Notes under the pieces: generated by a model | Database searches by the model: none | Seen by the model: the letters and a program-made list of their open reading frames with translations, nothing else | What the model was told of the DNA's origin: nothing | Shown: positions 1-6,796 of the stretch, one piece after another | How positions within the stretch are numbered: the stretch's first letter is position 1 | Layout of the letters: every line of letters begins with the position of its first letter | Assembly (NCBI GenBank): GCA_022508635.1 | Contig: JAFLUV010000056.1 | Location: 1 to 12,648, forward strand | Direction: 5' to 3' | Length of the DNA: 12,648 nt | Source of the DNA: Prevotellaceae bacterium | Lineage (GTDB): Bacteria > Bacteroidota > Bacteroidia > Bacteroidales > Bacteroidaceae | Made by a program: the position numbers and the translations under genes

Positions 1-52
1 ACCAGGAAAGGCAGGACCAGAATCTGCAGTGTTACCATTACACCATAGCCCA
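1..52 (-). tRNA. tRNA-Gln (anticodon CUG), 3' end cut by window edge
   Basis: Read on the minus strand from 52, the sequence folds as a tRNA. It has a 7-nt acceptor strand TGGGCTA, TG at positions 8-9, and a perfect GTGT/ACAC D-stem around AATGGTA. The anticodon arm is GCAGA, loop TTCTGGT, CCTGC, followed by a short variable region CTTT and the 5' T-stem CCTGG. Loop positions 34-36 are CTG, which reads the Gln codon CAG. A U at position 1 fits the weak U1-A72 pair typical of tRNA-Gln. The T-loop and the 3' acceptor strand lie outside the window. The anticodon stem has one A31-C39 mismatch. A Bacteroidetes-type promoter lies just upstream on the same strand. Confidence 0.9.
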
Positions 53-85
53 ATACTGCAACCCTCCAATGAGCGTTTGCGGATG

Positions 86-116
86 CAAATGTACAGCTTT
101 TTTACGAACTGGCAAA
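86..116 (-). promoter_or_regulatory. Bacteroidetes-type promoter for tRNA-Gln
   Basis: On the minus strand TTTG (116-113) is followed after 19 nt by TACATTTG (93-86). This matches the Bacteroidetes primary sigma consensus TTTG-N19-21-TAnnTTTG exactly. Initiation a few bases downstream would give a leader of roughly 25 nt before the tRNA 5' end at 52. It lies back to back with the rsfS promoter. The call rests on consensus match and position only. Confidence 0.65.
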
Positions 117-142
117 TCTTTATGCCAAAAAAATATAATTTA

Positions 143-174
143 TTTGCTTATTTCTGCGAGTATCTGTACCTTTG
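143..174 (+). promoter_or_regulatory. Bacteroidetes-type promoter for rsfS-ftsH-cdsA
   Basis: TTTG at 143-146 and TACCTTTG at 167-174 are separated by 20 nt, an exact match to the Bacteroidetes -33/-7 consensus. Transcription would begin around 180-183, leaving a 5' leader of about 40 nt before the rsfS ATG at 224. No operator-like dyad stands out. The promoter diverges from the tRNA-Gln promoter across a region with long A/T runs (about 98-143). Confidence 0.65.
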
Positions 175-223
175 CAGCCTATTAAGGGCGATTGAGTCCA
201 CTTGTATCATTATTGAACTGCGA

Positions 224-589
224 ATGAAGAAAAAGAACAAGGAAAAACTGGTGGAGGCCATCGTGGCCGGATTGCAGGAAAAGAAAGGTCGCGACATCGT
301 GGTGGCAGATTTGACGGAAATAGAAGATGCCGTGTGCCGCTTTTTTGTCATTTGCTCGGGCGGTTCGCCCCAGCAGGTGCAGGCATTGGCACATTCGGTG
401 GGCGAGACATGCCGCACCCAGGCGGATGCAAAGCCTCTGGCAGTGGACGGCTTGCGTAATGCAGAATGGGTGGCAATGGATTTTGCCGACGTCATTGTGC
501 ACATCTTCCTGCCCGATCTGCGTGCTTTCTACGACATTGAGCATCTATGGGCCGACGCAGACCTTCAAAATATCCCTAACCTTGACTGA
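224..589 (+). CDS. rsfS: Ribosomal silencing factor RsfS (DUF143 / Iojap family)
   Basis: This 121-residue cytoplasmic protein belongs to the RsfS/Iojap family. The family binds ribosomal protein uL14 on the 50S subunit and blocks joining with 30S, damping translation when nutrients are short. Family landmarks are the N-terminal helix followed by DIVVADLTEIE (about 24-34), the FFVICSGGSPQQVQALA segment (about 40-56), the VDGLRNAEWVAMDFADVIVH stretch (about 74-93), and a C-terminal YDIEHLWADA motif where Y-x-LE-x-LW-DA is usual. The frame is open further upstream to 29. I chose ATG 224 because the product then has normal family length, and because the promoter at 143-174 lies between the earlier start and this one. 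The next gene, ftsH, begins 5 nt after the stop, so the two are almost certainly co-transcribed. No Shine-Dalgarno sequence is visible, which is common in this phylum. Confidence 0.93.
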   Translation: MKKKNKEKLVEAIVAGLQEKKGRDIVVADLTEIEDAVCRFFVICSGGSPQQVQALAHSVGETCRTQADAKPLAVDGLRNAEWVAMDFADVIVHIFLPDLRAFYDIEHLWADADLQNIPNLD

Positions 590-594
590 CATCT

Positions 595-2517
595 ATGAGT
601 AAAAACAAGAAAAAGAAAGGCCCGCAGATAAGTCTGACGTGGATATATGTCATCATAGCCATTACGCTGGGCTACCTGCTCATGAGCGGTGACAAGACAT
701 TGCTACAAGCAGGATCCTCGCGTAACGCATCGTATAGCGATTTCAAGAATTACGTAAGGCAAGGCTATGCCTCGCGTATCATCGTAGACAAGAAACAGGG
801 CGTGTTGCAAATGTACGTCGCACCTGAACACATACGCGATGTTTTCCGCGAACAGAAGGTGGACAGCAAGACGCGCCCCTACGTCGTGGTGGAGATTCCC
901 TCGGCGGACAAGTTAGAGGACTTCATCAACGAGCAGCAGGAACAAGAACACTTCTCCGGCGAGATAGAGTACCGGCAGGGAAGTGACGACGCGATGCACT
1001 TCATCTGGAGTTTCGGACCACTCATCCTCATTGCCCTTTTCTGGTTCTTCATCATAAGGCGCATGAGCGGCTCGGGAGGCGGCGAAGGCGGAGGCCCGAT
1101 GGGCATCTTCAGCGTTGGCAAGAGTCGTGCCCGGTTGATAGAGAAAGACGAAAAAGGCAAAGTTACTTTTGCCGACGTGGCAGGTCAGGAAGGTGCTAAG
1201 CTCGAAGTACAGGAGATAGTGGAATTCCTCAAAAACCCATCTCGCTATACAGAGCTGGGCGGCAAGATACCCAAGGGCGCACTGCTCGTGGGGCCTCCCG
1301 GAACGGGTAAGACGCTTTTGGCAAAGGCCGTGGCTGGCGAAGCCGAGGTGCCCTTCTTTAGTATGTCGGGCAGTGACTTCGTAGAGATGTTCGTAGGTGT
1401 CGGTGCAAGCCGCGTGCGCGACCTCTTCCGCCAGGCAAAGGAGAAGGCACCCTGCATTATCTTCATCGATGAAATAGATGCTGTGGGACGCGCACGCAGC
1501 CGGGGTGTACAGATGGGAGCCAATGACGAACGAGAGAACACGCTCAACCAGCTACTCACAGAAATGGACGGCTTCGGAACCAACAGCGGTGTCATCATCA
1601 TGGCCGCCACCAACCGTGCCGACATACTGGACAAGGCATTGCTGCGCGCAGGACGCTTCGACCGCCAGATATACGTTGACCTGCCCGACCTGAACGAGCG
1701 CAAGGCGATATTCATGGTGCACCTGAAGCCCATCAAAACGGACGAGACACTTGACGTGGATTTCTTGGCTCGCCAGACACCTGGCTTCAGCGGTGCTGAC
1801 ATTGCCAACGTCTGCAACGAGGCAGCCCTCATTGCGGCACGCAACGAAAAGAAAGCTGTAGACAAGGACGATTTCCTCGCTGCCGTGGATCGCATCATAG
1901 GCGGTCTGGAGAAGAAGACCAAAGTAATGACTGCCGAGGAGAAGCGTACCATTGCCCGGCACGAAGCTGGGCACGCCACTATCAGCTGGCTGCTGGAGTA
2001 TGCCAATCCGTTGGTCAAGGTGACCATCGTGCCGCGCGGCCGTGCCCTGGGCGCTGCTTGGTATCTGCCAGAGGAGCGACAGATAACCACCCGCGAACAG
2101 ATGCTCGACGAGATGTGCGCTACGCTGGGAGGCCGTGCTGCTGAGGAACTGTTCTGCGGCCATATCAGTAGCGGTGCCATGAACGATCTGGAGCGCGTCA
2201 CCAAGCAGGCATACAGCATGATAGCCTACATGGGCATGGGTGACAAGCTGCCCAATATCTGTTACTATGACAACCAGGAGTATAACTTCCAGCGCCCCTA
2301 TTCTGAAGCCACGGCACAGCTTATCGACGAGGAGACAAAGGCGATGATAGCCGCGCAATACCAACGTGCCAAGGACATCCTGAGCCAGAATGCCGAGGGG
2401 CACGCAGCATTAGCGGAACTGCTCATCGAGCGGGAAGTCATCTTCGCCGAGGACGTGGAACGCATCTTCGGTCCCCGTCCCTGGGCTAGTCGAACAGAAG
2501 AAATCTTAAACAAATGA
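595..2517 (+). CDS. ftsH: ATP-dependent zinc metalloprotease FtsH
   Basis: FtsH is a membrane-anchored hexameric AAA+ protease that unfolds and degrades misfolded membrane proteins and short-lived regulators on the cytoplasmic side. The 640-residue product is of normal length. TM1 is at about 13-30, a periplasmic domain runs to about 135, and TM2 is at about 136-155, followed by a Gly-rich linker (158-167). The AAA+ domain has Walker A GPPGTGKT (233-240), Walker B IIFIDEID (288-295) and the second region of homology with arginines in RAGRFDR (351-357). The M41 protease domain carries the zinc motif HEAGH (His456, Glu457, His460), with the likely third ligand Asp531 in GAMNDL. Nothing essential is missing. 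RAGRFDR differs trivially from the common RPGRFDR. The stop overlaps the cdsA start by 4 nt (ATGA), suggesting translational coupling. In enterobacteria FtsH controls lipid synthesis by degrading LpxC. Whether coupling to cdsA reflects a similar link here is inference. Confidence 0.97.
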   Translation: MSKNKKKKGPQISLTWIYVIIAITLGYLLMSGDKTLLQAGSSRNASYSDFKNYVRQGYASRIIVDKKQGVLQMYVAPEHIRDVFREQKVDSKTRPYVVVEIPSADKLEDFINEQQEQEHFSGEIEYRQGSDDAMHFIWSFGPLILIALFWFFIIRRMSGSGGGEGGGPMGIFSVGKSRARLIEKDEKGKVTFADVAGQEGAKLEVQEIVEFLKNPSRYTELGGKIPKGALLVGPPGTGKTLLAKAVAGEAEVPFFSMSGSDFVEMFVGVGASRVRDLFRQAKEKAPCIIFIDEIDAVGRARSRGVQMGANDERENTLNQLLTEMDGFGTNSGVIIMAATNRADILDKALLRAGRFDRQIYVDLPDLNERKAIFMVHLKPIKTDETLDVDFLARQTPGFSGADIANVCNEAALIAARNEKKAVDKDDFLAAVDRIIGGLEKKTKVMTAEEKRTIARHEAGHATISWLLEYANPLVKVTIVPRGRALGAAWYLPEERQITTREQMLDEMCATLGGRAAEELFCGHISSGAMNDLERVTKQAYSMIAYMGMGDKLPNICYYDNQEYNFQRPYSEATAQLIDEETKAMIAAQYQRAKDILSQNAEGHAALAELLIEREVIFAEDVERIFGPRPWASRTEEILNK

Positions 2518-3362
2518 GGAATTTCATTATCCGCGCTATTTCGGGTGCCATTTATGTACTCCTGCTTGTGGGTTGCACTGTCTATAGTCCCATAAGTGCC
2601 TTTTTCTTCTTCTCCGCAGTGGCGGCTGCCACACTATGGGAATTCGGCACAGTCATGAACAAACATACCCACATATCGATGATACGTCCCCTCAATGCCT
2701 TAGCAGGCATCGTGCTCATCGCAGGTGTCTGGCTCAGCACCATAGCCAGTCCGCAGACAGCCCGCATGTTCTCTCTCTACGGGCTGTTGCTCATATATCT
2801 TCTCATAAGTGAGCTCTACAGGCGCAGTGATACCCCTTTGCTGAACTGGGCATTCAGCTTTGCCTCGCAACTCTATGTAGCAATTCCCTTTGCCCTACTG
2901 CCATTGCTTAGCATCATCTACGATGCCGAGGCAGACATCTATGCCTACAACTGGATCTACCCGCTTGCCCTCTTCATTTTCCTTTGGGTGAACGATAGCT
3001 TTGCCTATATGTGTGGCTGCACGCTTCAGCGCTATTTCCCAGCCAAGCTCTTTCCCCGCATCTCACCCAAGAAGTCGTGGGCAGGAAGCATCGGCGGAGG
3101 TCTTGCCACCCTCGGTGCAGCCGTTGTCATATACTATTGGCAGCCCGAGACGATGCCTATAGAGCGCTGGCTGGGCTTTGCCCTCGTCGTTGTTGTGTTT
3201 GGCACATGGGGCGATCTCGTGGAAAGTCTTATCAAACGTCATCTTGGCATCAAGGACAGTGGCAACGTCCTGCCGGGGCACGGTGGAATGCTTGATCGTT
3301 TCGACAGTGCACTGCTTGCCATCCCTGCCTCTGTTATCTATTTCCTGATGACGAACTCCTAA
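2514..3362 (+). CDS. cdsA: Phosphatidate cytidylyltransferase (CDP-diacylglycerol synthase)
   Basis: CdsA converts phosphatidic acid and CTP to CDP-diacylglycerol and pyrophosphate in the inner membrane, the branch-point precursor for all phospholipids. The 282-residue product is rich in hydrophobic segments (for example about 10-40, 58-78, 86-99, 120-136, 148-160, 196-208, 219-231, 266-279). It ends with the family signature S-x-x-K-R-x4-K-D-x-G-x5-P-G-H-G-G-x-x-D-R-x-D at 238-264, including the Asp-rich metal and CTP site. The upstream conserved block NDSFAY...FPRISPKKSWAGSIGG (about 160-195) is also present. Its ATG overlaps the ftsH stop by 4 nt. It is the last gene of the operon, and the next feature is tRNA-Leu with its own promoter. 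Length and motifs are complete, with no sign of damage. Confidence 0.96.
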   Translation: MRNFIIRAISGAIYVLLLVGCTVYSPISAFFFFSAVAAATLWEFGTVMNKHTHISMIRPLNALAGIVLIAGVWLSTIASPQTARMFSLYGLLLIYLLISELYRRSDTPLLNWAFSFASQLYVAIPFALLPLLSIIYDAEADIYAYNWIYPLALFIFLWVNDSFAYMCGCTLQRYFPAKLFPRISPKKSWAGSIGGGLATLGAAVVIYYWQPETMPIERWLGFALVVVVFGTWGDLVESLIKRHLGIKDSGNVLPGHGGMLDRFDSALLAIPASVIYFLMTNS

Positions 3363-3394
3363 GCCCGCAGTCCTACGCCCTACAGTCTCTTTTC

Positions 3395-3407
3395 CCTAAT
3401 GTTTAGG
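3395..3407 (+). terminator. Weak candidate hairpin after cdsA
   Basis: CCTAA (3395-3399) and TTAGG (3403-3407) form a 5-bp perfect stem around a 3-nt loop, followed by TAAAATTT rather than a true T-run. It lies 33 nt past the cdsA stop and before the tRNA-Leu promoter, so the position fits an operon end. The stem is short and AT-rich, so it may not terminate efficiently. Confidence 0.25.
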
Positions 3408-3425
3408 TAAAATTTCATCCTATAG

Positions 3426-3457
3426 TTTCCGATTTTCAATAAATTGTCGTAACTTTG
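3426..3457 (+). promoter_or_regulatory. Bacteroidetes-type promoter for tRNA-Leu
   Basis: TAACTTTG at 3450-3457 is a perfect TAnnTTTG -7 element. Twenty nt upstream is TTTC at 3426-3429, a one-base variant of the -33 TTTG. Initiation near 3463-3466 would leave a leader of only a few nucleotides before the tRNA 5' end at 3470, a common arrangement for tRNA genes. Confidence 0.6.
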
Positions 3458-3469
3458 CGCCCAGCTAAT

Positions 3470-3554
3470 GCCCAGATGGTGGAATTGGTAGACACGAGGG
3501 ACTTAAAATCCCTTGGCCATTACGGCCGTACGGGTTCGACTCCCGTTCCGGGCA
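3470..3554 (+). tRNA. tRNA-Leu (anticodon UAA)
   Basis: This 85-nt tRNA is complete to the discriminator base A at 3554, with no CCA encoded. The arms are: acceptor GCCCAGA/TCCGGGC; D-arm GTG-loop-CAC with the GG of TTGGTAGA; anticodon stem AGGGA/TCCCT around CTTAAAA, giving anticodon TAA for Leu codons UUA/UUG; a long variable arm with GGCC-ATTAC-GGCC stem (class II, as expected for Leu); and T-arm ACGGG-TTCGACT-CCCGT. The acceptor stem has one A5-C68 mismatch, and all other stem pairs listed are Watson-Crick. It lies downstream of cdsA with its own promoter and converges on the efflux operon. Confidence 0.97.
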
Positions 3555-3583
3555 CTTCCCCTTAAGTCTTATGAATGCTCTCA

Positions 3584-3599
3584 AGACCATTTCGGGTCT
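3584..3599. other. Small inverted repeat in the convergent gap
   Basis: AGACC (3584-3588) and GGTCT (3595-3599) form a 5-bp stem with a 6-nt loop. It lies in the 62-nt space between the tRNA-Leu 3' end and the stop of the last efflux gene. A bidirectional terminator would be expected here, but neither strand has a T-run after the stem. It may be a weak or factor-dependent end, or chance. Confidence 0.2.
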
Positions 3600-3616
3600 G
3601 GTAAAGAGTGCGTATG

Positions 3617-6600
3617 TCAGCGTTGGTCTTTCAGTCGCAGGAATATCGGCATGGCGACTATCAGTGCTATGATGGAGAACAAGAGGCCGCCTGTTGAGCC
3701 CACGGCAAACGAGAACCAGAACGAGTCCTTGGCATCGTCAATGAAGAACGGAACGAGACCAAGAATCGTGGAAAGGATAGTCAGGAACACTGCCGTTATC
3801 TTATGGTTATATGCCCTTATGTATGTTTTCTGTGGCGTTACAGACGGATGGGCAGCCTTCAGGTTCCTATATTCGCAGATGATGTATATGCCTGCATTCA
3901 CCGTCAGACCACTCAGCAGTACCATCGAGGCAAAGCCGCCTGTGCCAAACGCCACGCCCGTCAGCCAGTAGGTGAGGAATATGCCGATAAAGGATACAGG
4001 TATGAGGGAGATGATGGCAAGCGGTAGTCTGAGGGATTCAAACAAGATACTGCATATAAAGAAAATGATGACGATGATAAGCCCCAGCAGCCAGTACTGT
4101 GTTCCGTCGTCCTGATAGTAGCCATACGACGTGTTTCGGCATCTGAAGCCAACGGGAATCTTCTGGTTGAACTCATTTGTTATGCGCTTGATGTATTGGC
4201 TGCTGTAGGAGTAGCTTCCCAAGACGTTGAAGGCTACATGCAGCACATACTCCTGATTCTCCCTGGGGATGCAGTTCTTCGCCTCCCGTCTCTCTATCGC
4301 CATAAAGTCGGATATGCGGGCTTCCTTGTCTCCGACCTTCAAGAACGAGTTGTCCAGGCACCACAGGTCAAAGCTATCCTGCCATGAGGACTTCAGGTAC
4401 ATGTCTGACGAGAAGTGTGTGTCCCTGTAACGGTCTATGTCTCTTCCGGAAAGGATCTCGCGCAACTTCCTATGGGCAGCGGAGAGGTCAAAGTCATAAA
4501 GCGCCATCTTCTCTTTGTCATAGCGCATATAGAGTTCGTCCTCCTGGTTCTCGCGTCCCGGTGTCTGGATGATCAAGTCGACCACTCGATTATTCTTTCG
4601 CATCTCATCGCACATCTCCTCTGCTATACGGTACAAGCGGTCGTAGTTGTATCCTGCTATCTCTATCCTATTGCTGCGGTACTGGAGATTCAGGGAGTTG
4701 CTGAAGCCTCTGTCGCTAACCCCGCTCGTGCTCCAGTCGGCACCGCCTATGGAGATGACCTTGCCGATAACCTTGTTCTCCAGAAGGTACGGGAAGGAAG
4801 TGTGCTTGTATTCCTCCTTGAAGTCTACCGTCACCAGAGCTCCCCACCCTTCTACCCGGGCTTCGAACCGCTCTATCTCGGGGAAGCCTGTAAGGAAGTT
4901 TTCCAGTATCACTACTTTCTCGTTGAGCTGTGCTGCCGTACCTCCCAGGGGCATCTGGGCGCGGATGTTCAGGCGTATCTCTTTCTCTCTGTTGCGGCTA
5001 TAGGTATTCCCCGACAGGGATTCCGAGAACAGACGCATGGTGCCGCCGAAGACCTTCGACAGCGGCTCTTTGTAGTTTCTCTGGAAGCGGCTGCTGCCCA
5101 GCGTGGCATTATAGGTACGTTCGTACCAAGGCTTTGGGGCGGTACCGTCCTGCAAGCCTCCGTAGTGCCTTGTCCCGCCTTCTCCCCATTTTGCCGGCAG
5201 GGCGTGGAAGGGGATGCCGAATGCCAGGACAATCAGTGTGTAGTATATCCACTTGTGCTTCTGGGTGAAGCGGATGTAGCGGAGATAGGCATGGTTCCAC
5301 CACAATGCCAGCCTCATGTGCCTTACCCGGCTGCCCTTCTGCCGGCTGTGATAGCCGGACTGGTCTATCAGGGCCGGTGCGAAGAGGAAGCTGACTATCA
5401 GGGCTACGGACAGGTTGATAATGATGATCCAGGCAAAGTCGTAGAGGTCCTTCTGCAGGAAGTCGGGCAGCCACAGGACGACGATCAGCGAGCCGATGGT
5501 GGTGAGCAGTGCTGCGAGGATGGCCAGGAAGGCCTTCCTGTTGCGGTAATAGCTGTAGTGATCCACCATTACGACGGCAGCGTCTATGACCATGCCCAGC
5601 GAGACGGTGATGCCGGCAAGGGAATAGATGTGCAGGCGTATGTCGAAGACGTAGTAGCAGATGACGGCAAGGGCAAGGTTGGCGGCAAGCGTCAGCATCA
5701 TGACGAGCAGGTAGCGCCAGTCCCTGCGTACCAGCCAGACGAAAAGCAGCAGGATGAACACCGAGAGCGTGGAGCGCCAGATGAGCTTGTGCAGCTCGCT
5801 CTCCTTCTCTTCCGCCCCGTCGTAGGTCAGTGTGAGGTAGACGCCGCCCCGCAGTCCCTTCTCTATCTCGGAGATTTTCTTGCGGAGCGTCCTTGAGAGG
5901 GCAATCTTGTTGGCGTCGGCATCCGTGTGTATGTTCAGGTAGATGGTGTTCAGCCCGTTCACGCGGTAGTAGCGTCCCGGCAGGCGGTCCTTGTATTCGT
6001 AGGTGGCGAGGTCGCCCAGGTAGACTGTCTTGCCGTCCACTGTCCCTATGGGCATCTCCTCCAGGGGCTTCCCGAGCTTGTCGGTGGCCAGGTAGAGCGT
6101 CCGCTTCTCTTCCTGCCCCTTTGGCTGAAGCTCGCCTATCACGTCGTTCTTGCCCAGGAAGGCCTTTATGCCGTTCTCTATGTCTCCGACAGAGAGGCCG
6201 TAGCCGGCGAGGATGAAGGGGTCGCAGGTAATGACGATGTACTTGCTGTGGCCGCCCGTCACCTCTACGTGCTTCACTTCGTCCATGCGGCGGAGTTCGG
6301 GCTCCACCTGACGCTCTATGTATTCCTTCAGCTGCTCGTCGCTGAGGTTTGAGTTTATGCGGTAGCTGAGCAGCACCCGTGTCGTTTCCCTCTGCCGGCT
6401 CTCGTTCACCACCTCGCCGCCGGAGAGCTCGGGATAGCTCACGCCTTCGGGCAGCTGCTTCCTTATCTGCCGGAGCAGGGAGGCGATCTCGAACTTCGTG
6501 GCCGACACGTCGGCATTCTTCTTCAGCTCTATGGTCACCCGGCCGCTGCCGAAGTAGGACTCCGACTTCACGCTCTCCACGCCGCTGACGGCCGAGACCA

Positions 6601-6796
6601 GTCCCTCTATCCTGGACGTGACGTTCTGCTCCACCACCTTGGCAGAGGCGCCGCTCCATGCATACCAGATGCTGAGCGTCTTCCCCTGTCTCGGGCGCGG
6701 CCTGTCTGCTATGTCTATCCTGGGAACCAGCGCGCAGCCGATGACCATCAGGATGGCCAGCGTAAGCAACAGTGTAAAGCGTGATATTCTCATCAT
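3617..6796 (-). CDS. Divergent RND efflux permease, second of tandem pair (permease B)
   Basis: This is a 1059-residue inner-membrane protein of the RND superfamily. Its order is TM1 (about 7-24), a first porter domain with YAWSGASAKVVEQ (about 45-57), TM2-TM6 (about 338-475), TM7 (about 517-533), a second porter domain, then TM8-TM12 (about 901-1053). TM4 reads GMVIDAAVVMVDH with Asp405 followed by Ala, where AcrB has Asp407-Asp408. By my hand alignment the TM10 Lys940 position is Asn967 and the TM11 Arg971 position is Thr1001, so most charged relay residues are lost. A segment at about 539-604, before the usual porter strand (KEIRLNIRAQMPLGG), has no counterpart in permease A. The N-terminus also lacks the usual Arg-Pro before TM1. 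The first ATG overlaps the permease A stop by 4 nt (ATGA), arguing for coupled synthesis. It is probably a partner subunit rather than a stand-alone pump. Substrate unknown. Confidence 0.92.
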   Translation of the reverse strand: MMRISRFTLLLTLAILMVIGCALVPRIDIADRPRPRQGKTLSIWYAWSGASAKVVEQNVTSRIEGLVSAVSGVESVKSESYFGSGRVTIELKKNADVSATKFEIASLLRQIRKQLPEGVSYPELSGGEVVNESRQRETTRVLLSYRINSNLSDEQLKEYIERQVEPELRRMDEVKHVEVTGGHSKYIVITCDPFILAGYGLSVGDIENGIKAFLGKNDVIGELQPKGQEEKRTLYLATDKLGKPLEEMPIGTVDGKTVYLGDLATYEYKDRLPGRYYRVNGLNTIYLNIHTDADANKIALSRTLRKKISEIEKGLRGGVYLTLTYDGAEEKESELHKLIWRSTLSVFILLLFVWLVRRDWRYLLVMMLTLAANLALAVICYYVFDIRLHIYSLAGITVSLGMVIDAAVVMVDHYSYYRNRKAFLAILAALLTTIGSLIVVLWLPDFLQKDLYDFAWIIIINLSVALIVSFLFAPALIDQSGYHSRQKGSRVRHMRLALWWNHAYLRYIRFTQKHKWIYYTLIVLAFGIPFHALPAKWGEGGTRHYGGLQDGTAPKPWYERTYNATLGSSRFQRNYKEPLSKVFGGTMRLFSESLSGNTYSRNREKEIRLNIRAQMPLGGTAAQLNEKVVILENFLTGFPEIERFEARVEGWGALVTVDFKEEYKHTSFPYLLENKVIGKVISIGGADWSTSGVSDRGFSNSLNLQYRSNRIEIAGYNYDRLYRIAEEMCDEMRKNNRVVDLIIQTPGRENQEDELYMRYDKEKMALYDFDLSAAHRKLREILSGRDIDRYRDTHFSSDMYLKSSWQDSFDLWCLDNSFLKVGDKEARISDFMAIERREAKNCIPRENQEYVLHVAFNVLGSYSYSSQYIKRITNEFNQKIPVGFRCRNTSYGYYQDDGTQYWLLGLIIVIIFFICSILFESLRLPLAIISLIPVSFIGIFLTYWLTGVAFGTGGFASMVLLSGLTVNAGIYIICEYRNLKAAHPSVTPQKTYIRAYNHKITAVFLTILSTILGLVPFFIDDAKDSFWFSFAVGSTGGLLFSIIALIVAMPIFLRLKDQR

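Noticed and set aside
29..223. Longer N-terminus for rsfS starting at 29
   Set aside because: It would begin inside the tRNA-Gln gene, span the promoter region and add 65 residues without family resemblance. ATG 224 gives the normal RsfS length.
3513..3971. Plus-strand 152-codon frame beginning inside tRNA-Leu
   Set aside because: It starts within the tRNA and runs antisense to the end of permease B, with no supporting motif.
4415..5896. Plus-strand open frame of 493 codons opposite permease B
   Set aside because: It is a shadow of permease B with no recognisable family features. The minus-strand protein explains this stretch fully.
5109..6659. Minus-strand 516-codon frame inside permease B in a shifted frame
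   Set aside because: The Arg, Gly, Ala and His-rich product is typical of an out-of-frame reading of GC-rich coding DNA. It is nested entirely inside a well-supported gene.
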